From Streptomyces akebiae (lineage in GTDB: Bacteria > Actinomycetota > Actinomycetes > Streptomycetales > Streptomycetaceae): 64,000 nt of DNA. The notes under the pieces were generated by a model. It ran no database searches. It was not told the origin of the DNA and was given only the letters and a program-made list of their open reading frames with translations. Position 1 is the stretch's first letter. Each line of letters begins with the position of its first letter. A program made the position numbers and the translations under genes. The DNA lies in contig NZ_CP080647.1 of the NCBI RefSeq assembly GCF_019599145.1, forward strand, positions 7,936,001-8,000,000. The letters run 5' to 3'. This document shows positions 50,422 to 59,800 of this stretch, one piece after another.

Positions 50422-51266
50422 CGATCACCGACGACTCCCTGGTCCTGCGCGTGGCGGGCCGCCCGGTGGGCCGCTACCTCACCCGGCCCGAACTGCCCCA
50501 GCGGCTCTCCCCGCGCCCCTGTCTGCATCCCGTCACCACCCTGTCCGGTACGGCGGTCACCGAACTGAGTCCCGCCGACCACCTCCACCACCTCGGCGTC
50601 GGTGTCGCCGTTCCCGACGTCGAGGGGCACAACTTCTGGGGCGGACGGACCTATGTCCGCGACCAGGGGCCGACCGAGCTCGACAACCACGGCTCCCAGC
50701 GCCACACCGCCTTCCAACTGCGCGACCCCGACGGCTTCGTCGAGGAGCTGCGCTGGGTGGCGTCCGGCCGGGAACTGCTGCGCGAGCGCCGTACCGTCGC
50801 GGCCACCGAACTCACCGACACCGCCTGGGCGTTGGACTTCACCTTCTCCCTCACCAACATCACCGACGCCCCGGTGTCGATCGGCAGCCCCGCCACCAAC
50901 GGCCGCCCCGGCGCGGCGTACGGCGGCTTCTTCTGGCGGGCCCGCAAGGAGGCGACGGCACCCCGTGTCCTCACCGCCGAGGCGGAGGGCGAGGCCGAGG
51001 TCCACGGCAGCCGCGCCGACTGGCTCGCGCTGGTCGGCGGCACCTGGACGCTCGTCTTCGCCGGGGCCACCGACACCACCCGTCGCGACCCCTGGTTCGT
51101 CCGCGCCGACGAGTACCCGGGCGTCGGCTCCTCCCTCGCCCACACCGACCGTCTCCCGATCGAGCCGGGCGGGACGGCCGTACGCCGGGTCGTCACCGTC
51201 GTCGCCGACGGCACCCTCGACCGGGACGAGGCGGCGGCCCTCGTGCGCAAGGCGGTGAGCCCGTGA
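50418..51266 (+). CDS. PmoA-like (DUF6807) protein
   Basis: A 282-residue cytoplasmic protein of the DUF6807/PmoA-like family. It shows CLHPVTTLSG, HHLGVGVAVPDVEGHNFWGG, YVRDQG and YGGFFWRARKE blocks with conserved His/Trp. Members often neighbour Gfo/Idh/MocA genes and sugar catabolism in streptomycetes, despite the methane-oxygenase label. The fold is galactose-mutarotase-like; function is unproven. It is coupled by ATGA to the gene before and by GTGA to the GH43 gene after. Confidence 0.8.
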   Translation: MTITDDSLVLRVAGRPVGRYLTRPELPQRLSPRPCLHPVTTLSGTAVTELSPADHLHHLGVGVAVPDVEGHNFWGGRTYVRDQGPTELDNHGSQRHTAFQLRDPDGFVEELRWVASGRELLRERRTVAATELTDTAWALDFTFSLTNITDAPVSIGSPATNGRPGAAYGGFFWRARKEATAPRVLTAEAEGEAEVHGSRADWLALVGGTWTLVFAGATDTTRRDPWFVRADEYPGVGSSLAHTDRLPIEPGGTAVRRVVTVVADGTLDRDEAAALVRKAVSP

Positions 51267-52825
51267 CCACCTCGGTGAGCGCACCCGCCTTCTCCGCCGA
51301 CCGGGGCGACGGCACCTACCGCAACCCGGTCCTCGACGCCGACTGGTCCGACCCCGATGTCCTGCGCGTGGCCGACGATTTCTACCTGACGGCCTCCAGC
51401 TTCGGCCGGGCCCCGGGTCTTCCCCTGCTCCACTCCCGGGACCTGGTCAACTGGACGCTCGTCGGCCACGCGCTGCAACTCCTCGAACCGGCCGCCGAGT
51501 TCAAGGCCCCCCGCCACGACTGCGGGGTGTGGGCGCCCTCGCTGCGCCACTTCGACGACCGGTTCTGGATCTTCTGGGGCGACCCCGACCAGGGCATCTT
51601 CCAGGTCAACGCGCCCGGGATCCGCGGCCCTTGGACCCGGCCGCACCTGGTCAAGGAGGGCAGGGGGCTGATCGACCCGTGCCCGCTGTGGGACGAGGAG
51701 ACCGGCGAGGCGTACCTGGTGCACGCCTGGGCCAAGTCCCGCTCCGGCGTCAAGAACCGGCTCACGGGCCACCGGATGCGGCCCGACGGGACGGGGCTGC
51801 TCGACGAAGGCAAGATCATCGTCGACGCGGACCGGCTCCCCGGCTGGTTCACCCTGGAGGGGCCCAAGCTCTACCGGCACGACGGCTGGTACTGGATCTT
51901 CGCCCCCGCCGGGGGCGTGGAGACCGGCTGGCAGGGCGCCTTCCGCTCCCGCGACTTCTTCGGCCCGTACGAGGAGCGGATCGTCCTGGAGCAGAAGGAC
52001 ACCGACGTCAACGGGCCGCACCAGGGCGGCTGGGTGCGCACGGCGGCCGGCGAGGACTGGTTCCTGCACTTCCAGCAGCGGGGCGCGTACGGCAGGGTCG
52101 TCCACCTGCAGCCGATGCGCTGGGCGCCGGACGGCTGGCCCGTGCTCGGTGAGGAGGGCGCTCCCGTCGCCGTCCACCGCAAGCCGGAGCTGCCCGCGCA
52201 GCCGCCGGCCGCGCCCGCGCTCGACGACGACTTCCCCGGCGGCCGCTTCGGACGCCAGTGGCAGTGGACCGCGAACCCGCAGGACGGCTGGGCCACCCAG
52301 CATTCCGGCGACGGGCTGCGGCTCACGTGCGTGCGCTCCGTGCACGCGCACGACCTGCGGAAACTGGCGAATGTGCTCACACAGCGGCTGCCGGGGATCC
52401 CCGCCGTCGTCGAGGTGGAACTGAGGCTCGACAGCGAGGAACCGGGGGCGCGCGCCGGGCTCGCGGTGCTCGGGGACGCGTTCCGCTGGATCGGACTCCA
52501 GCGAGGTGCCGACGGGACCGTGCACCTCGTCCACCGGTTCGCCGAGACCGTCGCCGACCGGGAACGGGACGCCGATCACGCGCGCCCGGCGCCCGGGGGA
52601 CGCGCCCGGCTGCGGATCGAGACCTCGGCCGGGGCCCGCTGCCGGTTCTCCTACGACGTGGGGGAGGGGTGGCAGCCCTCGGGACAGGTCTTCGCCGCCA
52701 CTTCCTGGCGCTGGGTCGGCGCCCTGCTCGGCCTCTTCGCGGTCGCGCCCACCGGCGGGGGCCACGCCGGGGCGGCCACGTTCACGCAGTTCAGGATCAC
52801 CGCCGCGCCGGACGGCACCGCCTGA
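51263..52825 (+). CDS. GH43-family glycoside hydrolase
   Basis: A 520-residue protein. The five-bladed GH43 propeller covers 15-310 (YRNPVLDADWSDPDVLRVAD with the catalytic-base Asp, FYLTASSFGRAPGLPLLHSR, WAPSLRHFDDRFWIFWGD, YDFTLEG-like GWFTLEGPKLYRHDGWYW). A C-terminal beta-sandwich (about 330-520) resembles the beta-xylosidase C2 domain. No signal peptide is seen, so it acts inside on imported oligosaccharides. Arabinofuranosidase, xylosidase or galactosidase activity is possible. The start is GTG. Confidence 0.88.
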   Translation: MTTSVSAPAFSADRGDGTYRNPVLDADWSDPDVLRVADDFYLTASSFGRAPGLPLLHSRDLVNWTLVGHALQLLEPAAEFKAPRHDCGVWAPSLRHFDDRFWIFWGDPDQGIFQVNAPGIRGPWTRPHLVKEGRGLIDPCPLWDEETGEAYLVHAWAKSRSGVKNRLTGHRMRPDGTGLLDEGKIIVDADRLPGWFTLEGPKLYRHDGWYWIFAPAGGVETGWQGAFRSRDFFGPYEERIVLEQKDTDVNGPHQGGWVRTAAGEDWFLHFQQRGAYGRVVHLQPMRWAPDGWPVLGEEGAPVAVHRKPELPAQPPAAPALDDDFPGGRFGRQWQWTANPQDGWATQHSGDGLRLTCVRSVHAHDLRKLANVLTQRLPGIPAVVEVELRLDSEEPGARAGLAVLGDAFRWIGLQRGADGTVHLVHRFAETVADRERDADHARPAPGGRARLRIETSAGARCRFSYDVGEGWQPSGQVFAATSWRWVGALLGLFAVAPTGGGHAGAATFTQFRITAAPDGTA

Positions 52826-52868
52826 CCCATCGCCTGACCCCGTCTTCGTACGCCTGTTGGGAGCCGCA

Positions 52869-54875
52869 ATGACGCACCTCCGTAGCAAGCGCTTGCCGCA
52901 CAAGGGGAGAACCCTCGCCGCCGTCACCGCCCTGATCGCCTCGTTCGTCGTCGGCGCGCTCACCCCGGCGGAGGCCGCGCAGCCCCAGGAGGCCGCCGAC
53001 ACCGCCGGGTCCGCCGCCGCACCCCGCTGGACCGACCGCCCCCACGGGTTCGCCTCGCTCGACGGCGGCACCACCGGCGGCGCGGGCGGCAAGGTCGTGA
53101 CCGTCACCGACCAGGCCGCACTGGCGCGTTACGCGGCCGCCGAGGAGCCGTACGTCATCCGCGTGGCCGGGGCGATCGACGTCGCGCCCTTCGGCTCGGA
53201 CATCGTCGTGACCTCGAACAAGACGATCATCGGTGTCGGCGACACCGGCGAGATCGTCCACGGCGAACTGCACCTGGGTCCCGGGACCAGCAACGTCGTC
53301 ATCCGCAATCTGACGATCCGGGACTCCTACGTCGAGGGCGACTGGGACGGCAAGACGACCGACTTCGACGCGATCCAGATGGACTCCGCCGACCACGTCT
53401 GGATCGACCACAACCGCTTCGAGCACATGGGCGACGGGCTCCTCGACATCCGCAAGGACAGCCGGTACATCACCGTCTCCCACAACCAGTTCAAGAACCA
53501 CAACAAGGCCCTCGGCATCGGCTGGACGACGAACCTCCTGACCGAGATCACCATCGACCACAACTGGTTCACCGGCACCAAGCAGCGCAACCCCTCCGCC
53601 GACAACTGCGCCTACGCCCACCTCTACAACAACTACCTCTCGGCGCAGGTGGCCGACGGCGACCCGGTGTGGACGTACGGGAACTGGGCGCGCGGCAGGA
53701 CCAGGATGGTCATCGAGAACAGCTACTACGACGGTGTCCAGCACCCCTACCAGGCCGACGCCACCGCCGAGTTGGTGCAGCGCGGGTCGGTTCTGAAGAA
53801 CGTCACCGGACGCCAGGAGGAGTGGGGTACGGCCTTCGACCCCAGGGACTTCTACGCCTACCGGCTCGACCCGGCCGCCGCCGTCCCCGCGCTGGTCACC
53901 CGGTTCTCCGGCCCGCAGAAGTCGCTCGGCGCGAACACCGTCCTGAACGTCCCCGGCGACTACGCGACCGTCCAGGCCGCCGTGGACGCCGTGCCCGCCG
54001 GCAACGACGGCACGGTCACGATCCGCATCGCGCCCGGCACCTACCGCGCCAAGGTCCTGATCCCCGCGAACAAGCCGAACCTGGTGCTGCAGGGGACTGG
54101 ACAGGACCGCTCGGACACCGTCATCGTCCACGACACACCCGCCGCGAACGGCGGCTCCAACGGCAGCGCCACCGTGCGGATCCTCGCCAGTGACGTCACC
54201 GCCCGCAACCTCACCTTCAGCAACGACTTCGACGAGGCCGCGCACGAGGTGAACGGCGAGCAGGCGCTCGCGATGAAGACCACCGGCGACCGGATCGTCT
54301 TCGAGGACACGGCCTTCCTGGGCAACCAGGACACCCTGATGACGGACAGTCCCAAGCTCGACGTCATCAGCCGGGTCTACATCCGCGACTCGTACATCGA
54401 GGGCGATGTCGACTTCATCTACGGCCGGGCCACCACGGTCATCGAGCGTTCCCTGATCAAGGCGCTCAGCCGGGGCTCGGACAGCAACAACGGCTACATC
54501 ACGGCCGCCTCGACCTGGAAGGACAACCCCTACGGGTTCCTGATCACCCGGTCGAAGGTCGTCAGCGACGCGCCCGCCGGGACGTACCACCTCGGCAGGC
54601 CCTGGCACCCGGGCGGTGAGCCGAACGCCGTCGCCCAGGTGCTCTTCCGGGAGACCGAACTGCCCGCCGCGATCAAGTCGTCGCCGTGGACGGACATGAG
54701 CGGCTTCTCGTGGAAGGACGCGCGGTTCGCGGAGTACCGGACGTACGGGCCGGGATCCGGTGTCACCGCCGACCGGCCGCAGCTCGACGACGCGGCCGCC
54801 TCGACCCACACGGTCGCCAAGTACCTCGCGGGGACGGACGGCTGGGCACCGCATCGCGGTCGCGCCGGCCACTGA
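52869..54875 (+). CDS. Fused PL1 pectate lyase and CE8 pectinesterase, secreted
   Basis: A 668-residue two-enzyme protein. The signal peptide ends about residue 36 (TPAEAA). The PL1 lyase covers about 55-345 (ASLDGGTTGGAGGKVVTVTD, DSADHVWIDHNRFEHMGDGL, NPSADNCAYAHLYNNYLS). The CE8 esterase covers 360-660 (YATVQAAVDAVPAGNDGTVT, FLGNQDTL, EGDVDFIYGRATTV with the catalytic Asp, LGRPWHPGG with the Arg). The fusion can demethylate and cut the same chain. The frame is open from 52506, but the ATG at 52869 starts the signal peptide. The lyase half has the short PL1 layout and is distinct from the other two lyases. Confidence 0.93.
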   Translation: MTHLRSKRLPHKGRTLAAVTALIASFVVGALTPAEAAQPQEAADTAGSAAAPRWTDRPHGFASLDGGTTGGAGGKVVTVTDQAALARYAAAEEPYVIRVAGAIDVAPFGSDIVVTSNKTIIGVGDTGEIVHGELHLGPGTSNVVIRNLTIRDSYVEGDWDGKTTDFDAIQMDSADHVWIDHNRFEHMGDGLLDIRKDSRYITVSHNQFKNHNKALGIGWTTNLLTEITIDHNWFTGTKQRNPSADNCAYAHLYNNYLSAQVADGDPVWTYGNWARGRTRMVIENSYYDGVQHPYQADATAELVQRGSVLKNVTGRQEEWGTAFDPRDFYAYRLDPAAAVPALVTRFSGPQKSLGANTVLNVPGDYATVQAAVDAVPAGNDGTVTIRIAPGTYRAKVLIPANKPNLVLQGTGQDRSDTVIVHDTPAANGGSNGSATVRILASDVTARNLTFSNDFDEAAHEVNGEQALAMKTTGDRIVFEDTAFLGNQDTLMTDSPKLDVISRVYIRDSYIEGDVDFIYGRATTVIERSLIKALSRGSDSNNGYITAASTWKDNPYGFLITRSKVVSDAPAGTYHLGRPWHPGGEPNAVAQVLFRETELPAAIKSSPWTDMSGFSWKDARFAEYRTYGPGSGVTADRPQLDDAAASTHTVAKYLAGTDGWAPHRGRAGH

Positions 54876-54946
54876 GTCCGCCCCGGGGACAGCACAGACC
54901 CCCCACAACTTCATAACCCTCGTATCCAGAAGAAGAGAGCCGTTCA

Positions 54947-56290
54947 ATGAAGATCAGCAATCGCAGAAGCAGGCGTGCCGCCGTGGCCATCGCCCTGGGA
55001 TCCGTACTCGCCCTGACCGCCACCGCCTGCGGTGACGACGGCAGCGGCGCGGGCGGGGACAAGGGCTCCGAGGGCAGCGGCAAGGGCGAGATCGTCTTCT
55101 GGGACAACAACGGCGGTGTCCGCACCGACATCTGGAAGGAGGTCATCGCCGACTTCGAGAAGGCCAACCCGGACATCGACGTCGAGTACGTCGGGATCGC
55201 CTCCACGGAGTACCAGTCCAAGGTGGACACGGCCATCCAGGGCGGCGGCCTGCCGGACGTCGGCGGTGTCGGCGCGGCCATGGCCGCCGGCTTCGCCGCC
55301 CAGGGCGCGCTGGAGCCGCTCGACGACCGGCTCTCCAAGTCCTCCCTGAGCGGCAAGCTCAACGAGGCGATGGTCGAGTCGCTGAAGTCCGCCGGCGGCG
55401 GCGACGCCCTCTACTCGATCCCGACCTCCGCCAACAACGGTGTCCTCTACTACCGCACCGACCTGTTCAAGGCGGCGGGCCTGGCCGAGCCGACCGACTG
55501 GGACAAGTTCTACGAGGCCGCCGAGAAGCTCACCGACAAGGACAAGAACAAGTTCGGCTACACCATCCGCGGTGGCGCCGGCTCCATCGCGCAGGCGCTG
55601 GACGCGATGTACGGGCAGTCGGGGATCACCGAGTTCTGGGACGCGAGCGGTGAGAAGACCACCGTGAACGACCCGAAGAACGTCGAGGCCCTGGAGAAGT
55701 ACGTCGGCCTCTACAAGAAGGTCACGCCCGCGGCCGACCTCAACAACGACTTCACCAAGATGGTCGCGCAGTTCGACTCCGGCACGATCGGGATGCTGAA
55801 CCACAACCTGGGCTCGTACCAGGACCACGTGAAGGCGTTCGGCGACAAGTTCCGGGGCATCCCGCAGCCGACCGGGCCCGGCGGCAAGCGGGTCCAGGTG
55901 TCCAACCCGGTCGACGGGCTCGGCTTGTTCAAGAGCTCGAAGAACAAGGAAGCCGCCTGGAAGTTCATCGAGTTCGCCACCTCGCACGAGGAGAACTCCA
56001 AGTTCAACAAGTCGGCCGGGCAGGTGCCGTCGAACAACGACGCCGCGAAGGACGCCTGGATCTCCGAGGCGGAGCCGACGAAGCTGGCCGCCGCCGCGCT
56101 GACCGACGGGTCGACGACGATCGTGCAGCTGCCGTACTACCTGCCGGACTGGAACACGATCTCCAAGGCCGACAACGAGCCGGCCTTCCAGAAGGTGATG
56201 GACGGGCAGAGCACGGCGAAGGAGTTCCTGGACACGCTGGCCGAGCAGCTGAACAAGGCGCAGGCCGAATGGCAGGAGCAGAAGGGCTGA
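54947..56290 (+). CDS. Sugar-binding lipoprotein of the pectin-locus ABC importer
   Basis: A 447-residue family-1 solute-binding lipoprotein. A basic N-terminus (NRRSRR), a hydrophobic stretch and the lipobox LTATAC give a lipidated Cys about residue 28, followed by a Gly/Asp spacer. The mature protein starts EIVFWDNNGGVRTDIWKEVI and has the usual two-lobe motifs (YYRTDLFKAAGLAEPTDWDK). It lies downstream of the enzymes and 7 kb from the permeases. A terminator follows. Confidence 0.92.
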   Translation: MKISNRRSRRAAVAIALGSVLALTATACGDDGSGAGGDKGSEGSGKGEIVFWDNNGGVRTDIWKEVIADFEKANPDIDVEYVGIASTEYQSKVDTAIQGGGLPDVGGVGAAMAAGFAAQGALEPLDDRLSKSSLSGKLNEAMVESLKSAGGGDALYSIPTSANNGVLYYRTDLFKAAGLAEPTDWDKFYEAAEKLTDKDKNKFGYTIRGGAGSIAQALDAMYGQSGITEFWDASGEKTTVNDPKNVEALEKYVGLYKKVTPAADLNNDFTKMVAQFDSGTIGMLNHNLGSYQDHVKAFGDKFRGIPQPTGPGGKRVQVSNPVDGLGLFKSSKNKEAAWKFIEFATSHEENSKFNKSAGQVPSNNDAAKDAWISEAEPTKLAAAALTDGSTTIVQLPYYLPDWNTISKADNEPAFQKVMDGQSTAKEFLDTLAEQLNKAQAEWQEQKG

Positions 56291-56313
56291 CGCTCGGCCG
56301 GCAGCGACCCTCC

Positions 56314-56370
56314 GCCGCCGGTCCGTCGTGACCGGCGGCTGGTTCCCCGCGCCCCGACAGGGGCGCGGGG
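56314..56370 (+). terminator. Double terminator after the binding protein gene
   Basis: Two hairpins in a row: GCCGCCGGT with ACCGGCGGC (56314-56339), then CCCCGCGCCCC with GGGGCGCGGGG, loop GACA (56345-56370). The second is the core of the interspersed repeat seen at 21507 and 45891 and may have been inserted behind the first. Confidence 0.8.
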
Positions 56371-56442
56371 GGCACCCCCCACCGGAAAGGCATCGCACAA
56401 CCCCCCTACTTCGCACGCCCTGTTGAGAAAGGCACCCCGCAC

Positions 56443-57249
56443 GTGTCACTCACCCGCAGACAGGTCACCGGCGCGGCGCTCGCCGCCGTTCCGCTCGCCG
56501 TCGCCGCCACGGGGCCCGCGTACGCCGCGGGTTCGCCCGGCGGGTCACGCCGCGAGCGCACCCTCTACATCGCCGGCGATTCCACCGCCGCCCAGAAGTA
56601 CGCCGACGCCGCGCCCGAGACCGGGTGGGGGATGGCGCTGCCGTTCTTCCTCGGAAAAGGGCTGGCCGTCTCCAACCACGCCGTGAACGGGCGGAGTTCG
56701 AAGAGCTTCATCGACGAGGGGCGCCTGGACGTCATCCTCGGAGCCCTTCGCCCCGGGGACTTCCTGATCGTCCAGTTCGGGCACAACGACTCCAAGATCG
56801 CCGATCCCACGCGGTACACCGAGCCGTGGACGACCTACCAGGACCATCTGCGCCAGTACATCGACGGCGCACGGGCACGGGGCGCGCGGCCGGTGCTCGC
56901 CACCTCCGTCGAGCGCAGGAAGTTCGACCCGGACGGCAACGCCCTGCCGACCCACGGCGACTATCCGGCAGCGGCGATCGCTCTCGCCGCGGAGGAGGGG
57001 GTCGCCCTCCTCGACATCCAGGCGCTGTCGATCGCGTTGTGGCAGAGGCTCGGGGTCGAGGAGACCAAGAAGTACTTCAACTGGACCGGGACCGAGCAGG
57101 ACAACACGCACTTCAACCCGCCGGGGGCGATCGCCGTCGCGCGGACGGTGGCCTCCGAGCTGCTTCGTCGACGGGTCCTCGCGCGTCGTGACGTGCGCCG
57201 TCTGGACGAAGAGGTGCCGGACTCCTGGATCACGTGGCCCGTGGCGTAG
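56443..57249 (+). CDS. Secreted rhamnogalacturonan acetylesterase (CE12, GDSL/SGNH)
   Basis: A 268-residue SGNH esterase. The Tat-like signal (TRRQVTGAALAAVPLAVAA) is cleaved near AYAA. Block I is YIAGDSTAAQKY with the catalytic Ser, block III is FGHNDSK, and the DxxH pair lies in DNTHFNPPGA. The motifs SVERRKFD and YPAAAIALAAEEGVALLDIQ are typical of rhamnogalacturonan acetylesterases, which deacetylate the pectin backbone for lyases. The start is GTG with GAAAGG upstream. Confidence 0.92.
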   Translation: MSLTRRQVTGAALAAVPLAVAATGPAYAAGSPGGSRRERTLYIAGDSTAAQKYADAAPETGWGMALPFFLGKGLAVSNHAVNGRSSKSFIDEGRLDVILGALRPGDFLIVQFGHNDSKIADPTRYTEPWTTYQDHLRQYIDGARARGARPVLATSVERRKFDPDGNALPTHGDYPAAAIALAAEEGVALLDIQALSIALWQRLGVEETKKYFNWTGTEQDNTHFNPPGAIAVARTVASELLRRRVLARRDVRRLDEEVPDSWITWPVA

Positions 57250-57334
57250 TCGCCCGTCCCCGCGGTCCACCGCGCCCTCGCACGCTCCCACGAGAAGACC
57301 TCCCTCCCCCTTTGCTGTGAAAGGAACCGCACCC

Positions 57335-58654
57335 ATGCGTCCTCGTATCTGGCATGCCCATGTCATGACATCCGTCGTCGGCTGTACCGCGCTGGTGCTC
57401 GGGGTCGCCGGCTCCGGCGTCGCCCAGGCCCAGGCCCAGGCCCAGGAGCGTGATCTCGCCCGCCAGGTCCTCGGTGCCGGAGACGGGTGGGGATCGGCGG
57501 AAGGCGGCACCACCGGCGGTTCGGCGGCCGACGCCGACCACGTCTACACCGTCACCACCTGGGCGGAGTTCAAGGCCGCACTGGCCGCCGGCGGAGACGC
57601 GCCGAAGATCATCAAGGTGAAGGGGATGATCGACGCCGTCTCCGAGGGCTGCGAGGCCTTCGTCACGGGCGGCTACGACCTCCAGCAGTACCTCAAGGAC
57701 TACGACCCGGCCGTCTACGGCAACGACCAGGTCGCCAAGGGTCCGCAGGAGGACGCGCGGGTCGCGTCCATGGCCAACCAGGACTCGGCGATCAAGGCCA
57801 ACATCCCGTCCAACACCACCATCGTCGGCGTCGGCAAGAACTCCGGCATCCTCGGCGGCAGCCTCCAGATCAAGGGCGTCTCGAACGTCATCATGCGCAA
57901 CCTCACCATCGAGGCCCCGCTCGACTGCTTCCCCAAGTGGGACCCCACCGACGACAACAACACCGGCAACTGGAACTCCGAGTACGACACCGTGGTCGTC
58001 TACGGCACCGACCACGTGTGGCTCGACCACAACACGTTCACCGACGGGCGTTACCCCGACAGCGAGCGGCCGGTCTACTTCGGCAAGGTCTTCCAGCAGC
58101 ACGACGGGCTGACGGACATCGTGCGCGGCTCCAACTACGTGACGGTGTCCTGGAACCGCTACGAGAACCACGACAAGAACATGCTGATCGGCAACGGCGA
58201 CGGCCTCGCCGCCACGGACGGCGGCAAGCTCAAGGTCACCATGCACCACAACCGCTTCGACGGGATCCTCCAGCGCTCCCCGCGCGTGCGGTTCGGCCAG
58301 GTCGACGTCTACAACAACCACTACGTCGTCACCGAGGAGCAGAAGGACGACTACTACATCTTCGGTGTCGGCATCTCCTCGCAACTGCACGCCAGCGACA
58401 ACGCGATCACGCTGCCCGCGGGCGCGAGCGTCGGCAAGGCCCTGAAGAGGTGGAACGACTCCCCGCTCACCGCCGAGAACAACTACGTCAACGGCAGGCT
58501 GACGGACCTCATCGCCGTCCACAACGCCGAGATCCCCTCGGAGTTCCTCCGGTCCGGCGCCGGGTGGACGCCCACCCTGCGGACCAAGGTCGACAAGCCG
58601 CGCGCCGTGCCGGGCATCGTCGCGAACCGCGCGGGCGCCGGGAAGGTCTGCTGA
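57335..58654 (+). CDS. Secreted pectate lyase (PL1 family), second copy
   Basis: A 439-residue paralogue of the lyase at 47909. The signal peptide ends near AQAQA (residue 33), with a short AQ repeat. The beta-helix motifs match: EGGTTGGSAADADHVYTVTT, SNTTIVGVGKNSGILGGSLQ, DHVWLDHNTFTDG, QRSPRVRFGQVDVYNN with the catalytic Arg. The frame is open to 57188; the ATG at 57335 with AAGGA upstream begins the signal peptide. It shares one base with the following pectinesterase start. Confidence 0.93.
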   Translation: MRPRIWHAHVMTSVVGCTALVLGVAGSGVAQAQAQAQERDLARQVLGAGDGWGSAEGGTTGGSAADADHVYTVTTWAEFKAALAAGGDAPKIIKVKGMIDAVSEGCEAFVTGGYDLQQYLKDYDPAVYGNDQVAKGPQEDARVASMANQDSAIKANIPSNTTIVGVGKNSGILGGSLQIKGVSNVIMRNLTIEAPLDCFPKWDPTDDNNTGNWNSEYDTVVVYGTDHVWLDHNTFTDGRYPDSERPVYFGKVFQQHDGLTDIVRGSNYVTVSWNRYENHDKNMLIGNGDGLAATDGGKLKVTMHHNRFDGILQRSPRVRFGQVDVYNNHYVVTEEQKDDYYIFGVGISSQLHASDNAITLPAGASVGKALKRWNDSPLTAENNYVNGRLTDLIAVHNAEIPSEFLRSGAGWTPTLRTKVDKPRAVPGIVANRAGAGKVC

Positions 58655-59799
58655 TGGCCGAGCGCCAAGGAGGGCTGAGCAGACGGTCGTTCGTGGCCGC
58701 CGGGGTCGGGACCGCACTCGCGCTCGCCGTCGCGCCCGGGGCCCAGGCGGCACCGGCGGCCGAGGCCGACCGCGCCGCCCGTGGCCGCCGGGTCTTCGGG
58801 CGGTACGGATCGCCGGCCGCCCGCCTCGACGACCGGACCCTGTACGTGGACGCCGGCGGCGCGGGTGACTTCACCACCGTCCAGGCCGCCGTCACCGCGG
58901 CGAGCGGCACCGGACACACGCTGGTCGTCGCGCCCGGCGTGTACCGGGAGACCGTCGCCGTCGGCGTCGCCCGTAAGGAGATGACCTGGATCGGGGCCTC
59001 CGGGGACGCCCGGGACGTCGTGGTCGTGTACGACAACGCGGCCGGCACCCCGAAGCCCGGCGGTGGCACCTACGGCACCACCGGGTCCGCCACGACCCTG
59101 GTGCAGGCCGACGGGTTCACCGCGCGGGACATCACCTTCGCCAACGACTGGCTGCGCGCCGACCACCCCGGGATCAGCGGCACCCAGGCCGTCGCCCTCA
59201 AGGTGCAGGGCGACAGGTCGGCGTTCCTGCGGTGCCGGTTCCTGGGGCACCAGGACACGCTCTACGCCGACTCGATGGCGCTCGGCACCTTCGCCCGGCA
59301 GTACTTCCGCGACTGCTACGCCGAGGGGGACGTGGACTTCGTCTTCGGGCGGGCCACGGCCGTCTTCGAACGCTGCCACTTCCACACCCTGACCAGGACC
59401 GACCTGGGGTCCGCGCCGTACGGGTTCGTCTTCGCGCCCTCCACGGCCGGCGCCAACCCGCGCGGCTATCTGGTGAGCCGGAGCCGGATCACCAGCGAGG
59501 CCCCCGACGCCTACTACAAGCTGGCCCGCCCCTGGGTGCCCAGCTCGGACACCACCGCCCGGCCCATGCTCACCGTGCGCGAGACCCGCCTCGGTGCCGG
59601 GATCGACGCGGTCGCGCCCTACACCAACATGTCGTCGGGCTTCCCCTGGCAGGACCAGCGGTTCGCCGAGTACCGGAACACCGGACCCGGCGCCGTCGTC
59701 TCCGTCCCGGAGAACCGGCCCCAGCTCACGGCCGCCGAAGCCGCCTCCGCCACCCGTGAGGCGTACCTCGGCGACTGGACCCCGTGGGAGAGGTGCTGA
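58654..59799 (+). CDS. Secreted pectinesterase (CE8)
   Basis: A 381-residue pectin methylesterase. The Tat-type signal (SRRSFVAAGVGTALALAVAP) ends near AQA. The beta-helix carries DFTTVQAAVTAASGTGHTLV, TFANDWLRADHPGISGTQAV, FLGHQDTLYADS (first catalytic Asp), EGDVDFVFGRATAVFERCHF (second Asp) and ARPWVPSS (Arg). It removes methyl groups from homogalacturonan. Its ATG overlaps the lyase stop by one base, so the genes are coupled. It is followed after 1 bp by a close paralogue. Confidence 0.93.
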   Translation: MAERQGGLSRRSFVAAGVGTALALAVAPGAQAAPAAEADRAARGRRVFGRYGSPAARLDDRTLYVDAGGAGDFTTVQAAVTAASGTGHTLVVAPGVYRETVAVGVARKEMTWIGASGDARDVVVVYDNAAGTPKPGGGTYGTTGSATTLVQADGFTARDITFANDWLRADHPGISGTQAVALKVQGDRSAFLRCRFLGHQDTLYADSMALGTFARQYFRDCYAEGDVDFVFGRATAVFERCHFHTLTRTDLGSAPYGFVFAPSTAGANPRGYLVSRSRITSEAPDAYYKLARPWVPSSDTTARPMLTVRETRLGAGIDAVAPYTNMSSGFPWQDQRFAEYRNTGPGAVVSVPENRPQLTAAEAASATREAYLGDWTPWERC

Positions 59800-59800
59800 G

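Noticed and set aside
50418..51266. Methane/ammonia monooxygenase subunit (PmoA)
   Set aside because: The family label is historical; there are no membrane helices or copper ligands, and the context is sugar catabolism.
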